This document shows positions 16,142 to 22,984 of a stretch of 24,142 nucleotides of DNA, piece by piece. Source of the stretch: Candidatus Zipacnadia bacterium (lineage in GTDB: Bacteria > Armatimonadota > UBA5377 > JALGUK01); the NCBI GenBank assembly GCA_029820875.1, contig JALGUK010000005.1, positions 1 through 24,142 on the forward strand, given 5' to 3'. Position numbers and translations under genes: made by a program. Numbering within the stretch: the stretch's first letter is position 1; every line of letters begins with the position of its first letter. A model generated the notes under the pieces. That model worked only from the letters and a program-made list of their open reading frames with translations. It was not told the origin of the DNA and did no database searches.

Positions 16142-16627
16142 CTACTTTTGCTCCGGGAACAGATCTGTGGGCACATCGGCGTGAACCGCTTCGCCGAAGA
16201 TGTCAGGCGGTTCACGTTCGGATGCTTGCTCAAAGACTTTGCCGAGCCGCTCCGCCGTCTGGGCTGCATACAGGCGTACCATTCCGAGTGTCGTCTGTTG
16301 GTCGAAGACCGTCACCATGATTGTTTCCTTGCCGGCGAGCGTAACATAGATGTGCTCGGTCTTCCCTTCATGGACCAACGAGGAAAACTCGTCCTCGCCG
16401 ACCAGGCGGGCGATTTCCTTGGTTGAGGCAAAGGCCCCTGCTGCTAATGCAGCCAACGATGTTGTATCAATGTTAGTCGTGAATCCTTGTTTTGCGACCA
16501 GTTGACCGTTTCTGTGCACCAGCAGACAACACTTGCACTCAGACTCTTCGACAAACTCCTGGAGGGTCTGGTCAATGAGTTCCAAGTCCTCGGGGTAAAT
16601 GACGAAGTTGTCGCCGTTCACGGCCAC
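16142..16627 (-). CDS. mglB: MglB, roadblock/LC7 GAP partner of MglA
   Basis: 161 residues. MglB is the GTPase-activating and polarity partner of MglA in myxobacteria and Thermus. The roadblock/LC7 fold covers about 8-135 and is close to characterised MglB at NGQLVAKQGFTTNIDTTSLA, LVGEDEFSSLVHEGK and FDQQTTLGMVRL. A variable acidic C-terminal tail (136-161) follows, as in MglB. The start is GTG at 16627 with GGAGG 7 nt upstream. It lies 138 nt after mglA; the order mglA-mglB is the reverse of Myxococcus mglBA. Confidence 0.9.
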   Translation of the reverse strand: MAVNGDNFVIYPEDLELIDQTLQEFVEESECKCCLLVHRNGQLVAKQGFTTNIDTTSLAALAAGAFASTKEIARLVGEDEFSSLVHEGKTEHIYVTLAGKETIMVTVFDQQTTLGMVRLYAAQTAERLGKVFEQASEREPPDIFGEAVHADVPTDLFPEQK

Positions 16628-16765
16628 TCAATCCCCTCCGAGGTTACCCCCGCGATTCGCCTGCAAACTGTCTCCTTCGAAGCGCTGAACCAAAATCTCT
16701 CGTCCTCTTCGCCCGCGATGTAGATGTCCGTACACGTACCGCCGGCATCCGTCCGGCCCCGAACC

Positions 16766-17359
16766 TCAGCTCTTCTTCCTCAGTTTGTTAAGCACCAGCC
16801 GACACACAGCGTTGAGGCAGTCGAACACGCCGTCGCCTTTGATCGCGATGGCCGGCAGTGCCAGCACCTTCTTTTTGCGGTTGTTCAGCGTGTAGTCCAT
16901 GTACTCAATAGGCGCGATGTTGGGCATGTCGCGCTTGTTGTACTGCAGGACGTACGGGATATCGTCGAGGTTATAGCCGTATTCGTCCAGGTTGTCGAGC
17001 AGATTGGCAAAGCTGTCAACGTTATCTTTCATACGGCTCCACTGGGAATCCGCGACGAAAACGATGCCATCCACGCCCCTGAGCACGAGCTTACGAGTCG
17101 CATTATAGAAGACCTGGCCGGGAACTGTATAGAGTTGGAACTTGGTCTTAAATCCACCCACGGTCTGGACTTCCAACGGAAGGAAATCGAAAAAGAGCGT
17201 GCGGTCTGTCTCGGTAGCCAGAGAAACCAGGTTGCCCCTGTCACGGACCGGCATCTTCTCATGGACGTACTGCAGGTTGGTCGTCTTGCCACACATAGCA
17301 CAGCCGTAGTAAACGATTTTGCAGGAGATCTCCTTCTGCGCATAGTTGATCGACGCCAT
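16766..17359 (-). CDS. mglA: MglA, Ras-like polarity GTPase
   Basis: 197 residues, the normal MglA length. It acts as a GTP-dependent switch that marks the leading pole and stimulates T4P or gliding machinery. Visible motifs are P-loop GCAMCGKTT (19-27), LATETDRTLFFDFLPL with Arg53 (the intrinsic arginine finger position in M. xanthus MglA), switch II TVPGQVFYNATRK with Gln82, GVDGIVFVADSQ and G4 NKRD (141-144). All catalytic positions are kept, unlike the second GTPase at 14641-15198. The start is the ATG at 17359 with GGAGGT about 10 nt upstream. It is followed by mglB and preceded by a roadblock gene. Confidence 0.96.
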   Translation of the reverse strand: MASINYAQKEISCKIVYYGCAMCGKTTNLQYVHEKMPVRDRGNLVSLATETDRTLFFDFLPLEVQTVGGFKTKFQLYTVPGQVFYNATRKLVLRGVDGIVFVADSQWSRMKDNVDSFANLLDNLDEYGYNLDDIPYVLQYNKRDMPNIAPIEYMDYTLNNRKKKVLALPAIAIKGDGVFDCLNAVCRLVLNKLRKKS

Positions 17360-17493
17360 CGCGTCGCGTACCTCCGAGGCTGACGTTACCGGCTATAACT
17401 GCACCCGCATTATCTCATTTCGCCGCAGTTCCCCCTCTACCTGCCCCACATAACCCCGAATAGCTCCAACCCCGCTATAAGAGTGCAACGGCT

Positions 17494-17829
17494 TCACAAC
17501 TTCAGTCGTTCGACTGCGCTCCGCATTTCCAGACGCACAAGCCCGACATTGACGTCACTATCGGCAATTAGGACCAAAATGCCTTTCTCTGCCTCGCTCA
17601 TGAACACCTTCCCCGCGGTCGCGTCCAGCATAGCCTGGACAAGGCTGCCGCGGTCTGTCCTTTGGAGGCAATCATTGGTTCGCGCCGCCAGCGTGGCCGC
17701 CATCGCGGCGATTCTATCGCTGTCAATGTTGGCGTCCACGTCCGAAACCACCACCATCCCGTCTCGGGTGACGAACATGCTTCCGCGGACACCGGAGACC
17801 CGATTCAGAGCTGAGAGAACTTCTTGCAC
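17494..17829 (-). CDS. Free-standing roadblock/LC7 domain protein
   Basis: 111 residues forming one roadblock/LC7 domain: VLSALNRVSGVRGSMFVTRDGMVVVSD, RIAAMAATLAARTND, GKVFMSEAEKGILVLIAD, VNVGLVRLEM. It is distinct from MglB and shorter. The frame stays open to 17907, overlapping the upstream gene, but GTG at 17829 has AAGGA 8 nt upstream and yields a standard-length domain, so it is preferred. It lies 43 nt after the giant repeat gene and 134 nt before mglA. It is likely a dimerising partner for one of the GTPases or the other roadblock proteins. Confidence 0.85.
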   Translation of the reverse strand: MQEVLSALNRVSGVRGSMFVTRDGMVVVSDVDANIDSDRIAAMAATLAARTNDCLQRTDRGSLVQAMLDATAGKVFMSEAEKGILVLIADSDVNVGLVRLEMRSAVERLKL

Positions 17830-17872
17830 GTCCAGTTTCCTTCCCAACGCCGACCCCCTGGTCCGGGTCGCG

Positions 17873-20800
17873 CTACCAGCGAATGCCGCTGAGCGCCTCT
17901 GCAGCATCTTCCAGCTCCACCGCCGCCTTAGCCGGTCGCAGCGGCTCCTCAGCGCCGGCGCATAGTACGGCTCGCCGCGTTTTGCAATCCAGTACCGCGA
18001 CTCCGATAGCGGTATCGGTCGTGCAAATCACAATCCGCGCGGCGGCACCCAAGCCGGCCACCTGTGCACATTGAATCGCAGCATCTGCAATGTCACTGCC
18101 TGCAGCGGACAGCCTCGCCGTCACCGAACGTGCAGCGAAGGTGATTACCTTACGCCCGTCTGCACGTCCAAAAAGCTTTGCTTGCATCGCGCCCATCGGC
18201 TTGTGGCTGCGTGTGAGGCTAACCGTTGCCGCTTGCGCCTCTGCTGTCATCTCCTGAACCGAGAAATCGGCTGAGCGATCCCACGGCTCCAGTTCGATGA
18301 ATGGTGTCTCGCTCCAATCGAAATCCTTCAGTGCGGACAGAGCTCGCTTCGCCAGCAACTCGGCCTTGCCCAAGTTTGTACCCTCAAGAGCCTCCACGCA
18401 AACATTCATCGTGAGGCCTTCAGGCCCGGCCGCACCATAGGCGAGTAATGCCCCATTCTCGGCCTGTAACAATATCGCGGTGACGTCGCCCGCATTGAGA
18501 GCCCAGGACAGCCGCTGAACATGGGTGAGGAGGTTGCCGACGTTGTCTCGAGCTGCTTGCGCGTCAGCAGTTGCAGGCGCTAATAATGCAACGCGCGCTC
18601 CATGGGGAGCTACGAAATACGACGGTTCGAGACGTTCGGGTGCTATCTGCGCGAGTCCCGCAGGAATACGCTCAAGAACTCCCGACCTCTCCATATCTGC
18701 AATCCGCTCACGGTCGCTGGCGCTGAGTCCTATCTCTTCGAATACAAACTCCACCAGCTCCGGAGCTTCTTCCTCCGCAACCCGGTGCTCCTCGCCGGCG
18801 GGCGCAGCCGCGGGCTCTGGTTTCTCCTCCACGGCCGCGGGTGCCGATGGCTGCTCGAACAGCGGCTCCTCTATAAACTCTGCAGCTTCCTCGGCTTTCG
18901 AGGGGGCAGCCTCGACTATGTGCTCTTTGACCTGTGGGACAACTTCTCCCAGCGGCAGCTCAAACGTGCCATCCGGCAACTCGTTGACCAGCGTGGCCAA
19001 GGGTATTGTCAAAGCCGCCTCCGGGATTTGCTCTGCAATTACGTCGGCATCCACACGAATCTCGCCGGCCGTAAGCTGACCCAAGACCAGCTTCTCGTCA
19101 ACCAAAAACACGCCGTGTTCCAACTGGGCTATGATTCTCGACGGCTCCATAGCCAACACATCCGTCGGGATCTGTGAGAGGATTGCTTCGGCACTCACGC
19201 TGACCAGCGCTTCCGCTTCGGTTGGCTCTTCTACCTCCGCAGCCTCCGCCGCCGGAGCAAACAATGGGACTTCCTCTTCCTCAGGAGCCTCCTCTTCCAG
19301 TACAGGTGCCTCCTCGGCAGGCGCAAACAACGGCGCCTCCTCTTCCACCTCGGTTGGCTCTTCCGCTTCCACAACTTCCGCCGCCGGAGCAAACAATGGG
19401 TCCTCTTCCGCTTCGGAGGGTTCTTCCGCTACCTCCTCCGGCGCTGCAGGCTCCACCTCAAAGCTGAATAACGGCGCAGACAACTCTTCAATCTCCTCTT
19501 CCGGAGCCTCCTCCGCCTGCGAAGTCATTACAGATGTGAGTTGTGGGACGACTTCTTCGAGCGGGAGTTCCACGTTCCCGTCCGGCATGGCTTCGAGTAA
19601 TTCCTGCTCGGATTTCACCAGGGCATGGGAGGGGAGCTGAGCGACAATAATGGAGAGCGGCACGCGAACCTGCCCTTCGCCAAGCTGCGGGAGCACATGG
19701 CTGGCATCCACCTCAAAGCAGCCGTCCGGCAGCGTTGCCGCGATTTCATCAGGGGCCATTCCCAGCGCATCCGAGGGGAATTGTGCAAGGATTGATTCGG
19801 CATGGACTCGAACCCGCTCCACCGACGGCGCTGTCGGCGGCACCGCAGTCACGGCCTCCGCCTGCGGTTCCTCTGCAGCTGGAGTTGGAGCTTCCTCGGC
19901 GAACGGCTGGAAAAGAGGCTTAGCCTCTTCCTCTGCGACCTGCTCAACAGAAGCCTGTTCCTCGACGGCGGCCTCCGGTTCGGGGGCCGCCTCCTCTGTC
20001 TCGCCGGCGACCGGAGCAGCCTCTTCGCCTTCTTCAATCTCAAATTGGAAGAGCGGTTCCTCACCGAGGTCGAATTCTTCCACGACCTGATCTGTGCGGG
20101 TGAGCATGGCAGGGCTAATCTGAGGTACGATTTCCTCCAGGGGCAGCTCAATCAGACCATCGGGAACCTGCTCGCTGAGATCTGCCTCAGAGACTGCTAG
20201 TGCACCTGGCGGCATCTGCCCGATAACAAGCGAAGCAGGCACGCGCACCTCGCCCTCGGAAAGCTGTGGCAATACCTCGTCGACAGGTATGCGAAAGACC
20301 CCATTATCGAGTTGCTGCTGGATGGCCTCCGCGTCCATGGCAAGCGCATCCGGCGGGAACTGGGATAGGATGGACTCGGCCGACACCCGAATCGCTTCAC
20401 CTTCGGCTACGGCACCCGCCGGTGCCTCCTGTGGCGCAGCCTCCTCGGCTACAGGCGCAGGCGCCTCAGGCACAGGCGCTTCTTGCTCAGTAAGAGGCGC
20501 CGGTTCCTCCGGAGCTACTTCGAAGGTGAATGCGGTCTCCTCTTTGGCCTCGGTTTCCTCAACTTCCGGAGGCGCAAACAATGCCTCCTCTTCGGCTGCA
20601 CCCTCTTCGGTAAACAGGAGGGCCTCCTCAGCGGCTTCGGCGGGCGGCGAAGGCAGGGGGCCGGCCTCCTGTTCGGGGACCGTAAGCGTTTGAGCAAATG
20701 GGGAAGGAGTCTCTTCCTTTTGCTCCTCTTCCGGCTCGGCCGCCTCTTGAGCCGCCAGCGCCGCTAACGCTCCTGCCAGCGCATCCTCCGTTCCCGTTTC

Positions 20801-21418
20801 CGCCTCCGCCGGCTCGGCCTGGATAGCCTCGGCGGTCTCAGGCTCAACCGGTGGCGGTGCTTCCTCTTCGGTGACAGGCACCTCAGGCGCAGCAGCTTCG
20901 GGCGCTTCCGGTGGTGTCGGAGGGACGGCTTCGACTGCTGGTGGAGGTGCGGCCGCGGGCGGTGCATAGCTTTCGGCAGGTGCCGCCGGAGCGACTTCCT
21001 TGGGGAAGAAGCGCCGACGTATAATGGCCAGGGCGATGATGTTGAGGGCTATAGTCACTGCAACGGGGATAACAGCCCTCAGGTACACGGTTGCGAAGCC
21101 CTCGGAGATAGGAACGCTCTTGTTCAACCCCGCTGCGGCCCCGGCCATAGCCGCTCGCCACACAATCGCGAACAGCAGCGCTCCTACGCTGCTTTTGAAG
21201 CTGGCTCCCCGTCCCCAGAGACCGATAAGAACGATGTACAGGAGCAACTCGGCTGCTGGAACGGCGTAAACCAAGGGGTCTTTGAGCACAGGGCCGAACG
21301 GCTTCCCGCTTTTGGTCAGGAACCATGCCGCCGCGGCACCGAGCAAAAGCAGTATAACGGCAATAATAGTTGCGGCCTTGCTGCCGCTCTGTACAGAGGG
21401 TGCTTGTGGTTGCGCCAT
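17873..21418 (-). CDS. Giant membrane-anchored acidic repeat protein, 18 x 16-residue motif
   Basis: 1181 residues; I do not recognise the family. There are four N-terminal TM segments (about 15-35, 48-69, 77-98, 109-134). A long Pro/Ala/Glu-rich, probably disordered region follows, then three homologous 96-residue blocks at 344-439, 537-632 and 740-835. Each block is exactly six 16-residue units, such as RIPVDEVLPQLSEGEV and RVPASLVIGQMPPGAL, with consensus [R/E]-V-P-x3-[IV]-[LV]-x-Q-[LI]-P-x-G-x-[VLF]. Acidic linkers carry about ten PLF-type motifs. A folded C-terminal region (about 888-1181) has beta/alpha segments such as VTAILLQAENGALLAYGA and IVICTTDTAIGVAVLDCKTRRAVLC, possibly two divergent roadblock-like domains. 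The start is the ATG at 21418 with GAGG 6 nt upstream. It sits between two roadblock genes upstream of mglAB, suggesting a membrane scaffold for that system. Confidence 0.88.
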   Translation of the reverse strand: MAQPQAPSVQSGSKAATIIAVILLLLGAAAAWFLTKSGKPFGPVLKDPLVYAVPAAELLLYIVLIGLWGRGASFKSSVGALLFAIVWRAAMAGAAAGLNKSVPISEGFATVYLRAVIPVAVTIALNIIALAIIRRRFFPKEVAPAAPAESYAPPAAAPPPAVEAVPPTPPEAPEAAAPEVPVTEEEAPPPVEPETAEAIQAEPAEAETGTEDALAGALAALAAQEAAEPEEEQKEETPSPFAQTLTVPEQEAGPLPSPPAEAAEEALLFTEEGAAEEEALFAPPEVEETEAKEETAFTFEVAPEEPAPLTEQEAPVPEAPAPVAEEAAPQEAPAGAVAEGEAIRVSAESILSQFPPDALAMDAEAIQQQLDNGVFRIPVDEVLPQLSEGEVRVPASLVIGQMPPGALAVSEADLSEQVPDGLIELPLEEIVPQISPAMLTRTDQVVEEFDLGEEPLFQFEIEEGEEAAPVAGETEEAAPEPEAAVEEQASVEQVAEEEAKPLFQPFAEEAPTPAAEEPQAEAVTAVPPTAPSVERVRVHAESILAQFPSDALGMAPDEIAATLPDGCFEVDASHVLPQLGEGQVRVPLSIIVAQLPSHALVKSEQELLEAMPDGNVELPLEEVVPQLTSVMTSQAEEAPEEEIEELSAPLFSFEVEPAAPEEVAEEPSEAEEDPLFAPAAEVVEAEEPTEVEEEAPLFAPAEEAPVLEEEAPEEEEVPLFAPAAEAAEVEEPTEAEALVSVSAEAILSQIPTDVLAMEPSRIIAQLEHGVFLVDEKLVLGQLTAGEIRVDADVIAEQIPEAALTIPLATLVNELPDGTFELPLGEVVPQVKEHIVEAAPSKAEEAAEFIEEPLFEQPSAPAAVEEKPEPAAAPAGEEHRVAEEEAPELVEFVFEEIGLSASDRERIADMERSGVLERIPAGLAQIAPERLEPSYFVAPHGARVALLAPATADAQAARDNVGNLLTHVQRLSWALNAGDVTAILLQAENGALLAYGAAGPEGLTMNVCVEALEGTNLGKAELLAKRALSALKDFDWSETPFIELEPWDRSADFSVQEMTAEAQAATVSLTRSHKPMGAMQAKLFGRADGRKVITFAARSVTARLSAAGSDIADAAIQCAQVAGLGAAARIVICTTDTAIGVAVLDCKTRRAVLCAGAEEPLRPAKAAVELEDAAEALSGIRW
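18914..19201 (-). repeat. Repeat block 3 of the giant protein (6 x 16 residues)
   Basis: Units in order: SVSAEAILSQIPTDVL, AMEPSRIIAQLEHGVF, LVDEKLVLGQLTAGEI, RVDADVIAEQIPEAAL, TIPLATLVNELPDGTF, ELPLGEVVPQVKEHIV. No gaps are needed to keep the 16-residue register. This block is the most diverged of the three. Confidence 0.9.
19219..19400 (-). repeat. 132-bp duplication in the acidic linker
   Basis: Two imperfect copies of about 50 bp (19219-19268 and 19351-19400) lie exactly 132 bp (44 codons) apart; the last 24 bp are identical. Both encode PLFAPAAE followed by an EVEEPTEAE-like stretch. The in-frame spacing and near identity indicate a recent tandem duplication of linker sequence. Confidence 0.75.
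19523..19810 (-). repeat. Repeat block 2 of the giant protein (6 x 16 residues)
   Basis: Units: RVHAESILAQFPSDAL, GMAPDEIAATLPDGCF, EVDASHVLPQLGEGQV, RVPLSIIVAQLPSHAL, VKSEQELLEAMPDGNV, ELPLEEVVPQLTSVMT. Unit n of this block is most like unit n of block 1, so whole 96-residue blocks were duplicated after the 16-mers had diverged. Confidence 0.9.
20102..20389 (-). repeat. Repeat block 1 of the giant protein (6 x 16 residues)
   Basis: Units: RVSAESILSQFPPDAL, AMDAEAIQQQLDNGVF, RIPVDEVLPQLSEGEV, RVPASLVIGQMPPGAL, AVSEADLSEQVPDGLI, ELPLEEIVPQISPAML. Block starts are 193 residues (1 to 2) and 203 residues (2 to 3) apart, separated by acidic linkers. Confidence 0.9.
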
Positions 21419-21507
21419 TGTCCGCCTCACCTCACACACACCGGATTCGAAACGCTCTGAACGGGCAAAACCACTGTCCTGAGCCTCACGGCCAGGCCTT
21501 GGGGCTT

Positions 21508-22377
21508 TTACAGCGACGCCACGTATCTGCGGCTTCTGTCAATCTGCACCTTAAGTAACCCCAGTTTGGCGTTCGGCTCGTTGACGACCACCAGAAAGAA
21601 TTCGTTCATCGGATACAGGACCATGTTCCCGTTCGTGCCGTCTATAGTGCCGCCCACGAACTCGCCAAGCTGCATGCCGCCAACGTATTTCTTTGCATTG
21701 TTGCCGATTTCCGCGACCATAGCGCTCATAACATTCTCTGGAAGGTCGGCGTTCAGTTCACCCGCGACCGGCAGACCGTCCTCCCCCACTAACAGTGCTC
21801 CCACTACACCCTCCGTATTCTTGAGGTCTGCAAGAAGCTGTTCAAGAGTGGCTGAGATACCAGGCGGCGCTTGCTCAGCTTCTGTATCTGTGACCGATTC
21901 ACGAGCCCTGGCCGGGGCTTGTGCTCTCGGCTGTTGCCGTACAGAGGATAGAGCACTGAGGGCCTCCTGAGCTTTTTCAAGCAATTGCTTGGCGGTGGGG
22001 TTACCCCGGTTCAGCAACAAAATGTGTTGAAAATGGTCCGCAGCCGCTTGGAATTCACCGCTGTCGAGGAGTATCCGTCCCAGGAACATACGCGCAACAA
22101 GGTTCTGCGGCTGTTGTCGAAGCACGTCCTCAAACTCCTGCCGGGCCTCCGCGATATCCCCTCCCTGCAGCAGTATCTGCCCCAGTATAATTCGGCCCGT
22201 GACATAGTTGGGATGAATGCGGATACCGTGCTGACAGACGCTCCGCGCTGTTTCCAGTTGTCCCGCCTCACGGAGCGCATCTGCCAGCAGTGCAAAAGTG
22301 AGCGACTTTGGGTCGCGTTGTAGTTCCTCGCTGTACTGGCGGATCCGTTCCGCCAACGCGGGCGCTGAACGCTGCAT
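21508..22377 (-). CDS. TPR protein with C-terminal roadblock/LC7 domain
   Basis: 289 residues. About 23-137 forms three to four tetratricopeptide repeats (e.g. LADALREAGQLETARSVCQ, LGQILLQGGDIAEARQEFED, LGRILLDSGEFQAAADHFQH). A charged linker (138-173) leads to a roadblock/LC7 domain (about 174-285; LEQLLADLKNTEGVVGALLV, EDGLPVAGEL, GTIDGTNGNMVLYPMNEFFLVVV, LGLLKVQI). No signal peptide or TM is seen, so it is cytoplasmic. TPRs usually bind peptides; here the acidic tails of the adjacent giant protein are a possible ligand (inference). The start is the ATG at 22377 about 10 nt after GGAGGTGA; nine upstream in-frame codons overlap that site. It is the first confident gene of the minus-strand series. 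Confidence 0.92.
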   Translation of the reverse strand: MQRSAPALAERIRQYSEELQRDPKSLTFALLADALREAGQLETARSVCQHGIRIHPNYVTGRIILGQILLQGGDIAEARQEFEDVLRQQPQNLVARMFLGRILLDSGEFQAAADHFQHILLLNRGNPTAKQLLEKAQEALSALSSVRQQPRAQAPARARESVTDTEAEQAPPGISATLEQLLADLKNTEGVVGALLVGEDGLPVAGELNADLPENVMSAMVAEIGNNAKKYVGGMQLGEFVGGTIDGTNGNMVLYPMNEFFLVVVNEPNAKLGLLKVQIDRSRRYVASL

Positions 22378-22387
22378 CGTGGCACGC

Positions 22388-22513
22388 TCACCTCCGCACG
22401 CCACCGATTGCCATCCAGTCCACCTGCACCGGCATAAGGATATCTAACAGCCTCACCGGCAATTCGGCGGAAGTCACAGCCGCTTCAAACGGTCCATTCA
22501 CTTTTTGATTCAT
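22388..22513 (-). CDS. Possible 41-residue leader ORF
   Basis: ATG at 22513 to TGA at 22390-22388. The peptide is mixed in composition (MNQKVNGPFEAAVTSAELPV, then about 20 more residues) and matches no family I know. Its stop overlaps the GGAGGTGA ribosome site of the TPR-roadblock gene, the layout of a translationally coupled leader. No good ribosome site precedes its own ATG, so it may be chance. Confidence 0.25.
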   Translation of the reverse strand: MNQKVNGPFEAAVTSAELPVRLLDILMPVQVDWMAIGGVRR

Positions 22514-22604
22514 GTTAGCACATGGCCCACCAAAAGTCAATATGACCGCAGGCGGCTCAGGCCTGCTCGCTCTGGGCTGACGGGCCTTGTACATATCCGT
22601 TGCC

Positions 22605-22634
22605 CGCTGCTGAGGTTCATATAATCCAGCAGCG
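22605..22634. repeat. Palindrome enclosing a TATAAT
   Basis: Perfect 8-bp inverted repeat CGCTGCTG (22605-22612) / CAGCAGCG (22627-22634) around a 14-nt AT-rich centre that contains a perfect plus-strand TATAAT (22620-22625). No convincing -35 lies at 16-18 nt. It could be an operator or an RNA hairpin in the leader of the minus-strand series. Confidence 0.35.
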
Positions 22635-22806
22635 ATAATCGTTCGGCTCTTCGGGGGAGACTCGAAGGAAGAGGGATTCATCCTCCGCCGCGCACTCCCC
22701 GAGGGCACTGGTATCATGCTAATGCTGCAACATTGTGCCAAAACTCGGCCATGACTTGCTGCAAACTTTGCTTCGATTTACCCCTCGAATGCGGGCGAAA
22801 AAAACG

Positions 22807-22836
22807 ATGCTACAACTCGTACGGCGCCGACGTCAA
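22807..22836 (-). promoter_or_regulatory. Candidate promoter of the TPR-roadblock/giant-protein/mglAB series
   Basis: Minus strand TTGACG (22836-22831), 18-nt spacer, TAGCAT (22812-22807). It is a moderate sigma-70 match (5/6 and 4/6). The leader to the TPR-roadblock ATG would be about 420 nt, long enough to include the possible small ORF. Confidence 0.35.
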
Positions 22837-22984
22837 CATCGCCATTATTTCACAATTGTACCACATTAATGCTCTACTGCACACCCACTGCGCCAAATTT
22901 TTTTTCGGGCAGGGAGGCAATATGGGCCGCGATGTCAAAGATTAACGTAATGAGAATTTATCAAAATAGCATGGGGGCTGCACG

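Larger units (their letters stand above)
22514..22984. other. Divergent intergenic region
   Basis: About 470 nt between the minus-strand regulatory series and the plus-strand sugar genes, with no convincing gene. It should hold both divergent promoters and is more AT-rich towards the right, including an eight-T run near 22889-22898. Distinct elements (candidate promoter 22807-22836, palindrome 22605-22634) are listed separately. Confidence 0.6.

Noticed and set aside
18914..20389. CRISPR-like or non-coding tandem repeats
   Set aside because: The periodicity is at the protein level (16 residues) with heavily diverged DNA, and it stays in one open reading frame.
19131..20693. Long plus-strand Ser/Ala/Gly-rich ORFs opposite the giant repeat gene
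   Set aside because: They are antisense frames of the GC-rich, Glu/Ala/Pro-coding sequence; low complexity, no ribosome sites, and the minus frame has clear periodic protein repeats.
22722..22738. Sigma-54-like promoter TTGGCACAATGTTGCA on the minus strand upstream of the TPR-roadblock gene
   Set aside because: GG and GC are separated by 9 nt instead of the strict 10 required for -24/-12 promoters.
22932..22937. TTGACA on the minus strand as a promoter
   Set aside because: No acceptable -10 at 16-18 nt downstream; the better candidate is 22807-22836.
22733..22945. 70-codon plus-strand ORF before the sugar isomerase
   Set aside because: Cys/Phe-rich, atypical composition, no ribosome site and no family resemblance; it lies in the divergent promoter region.
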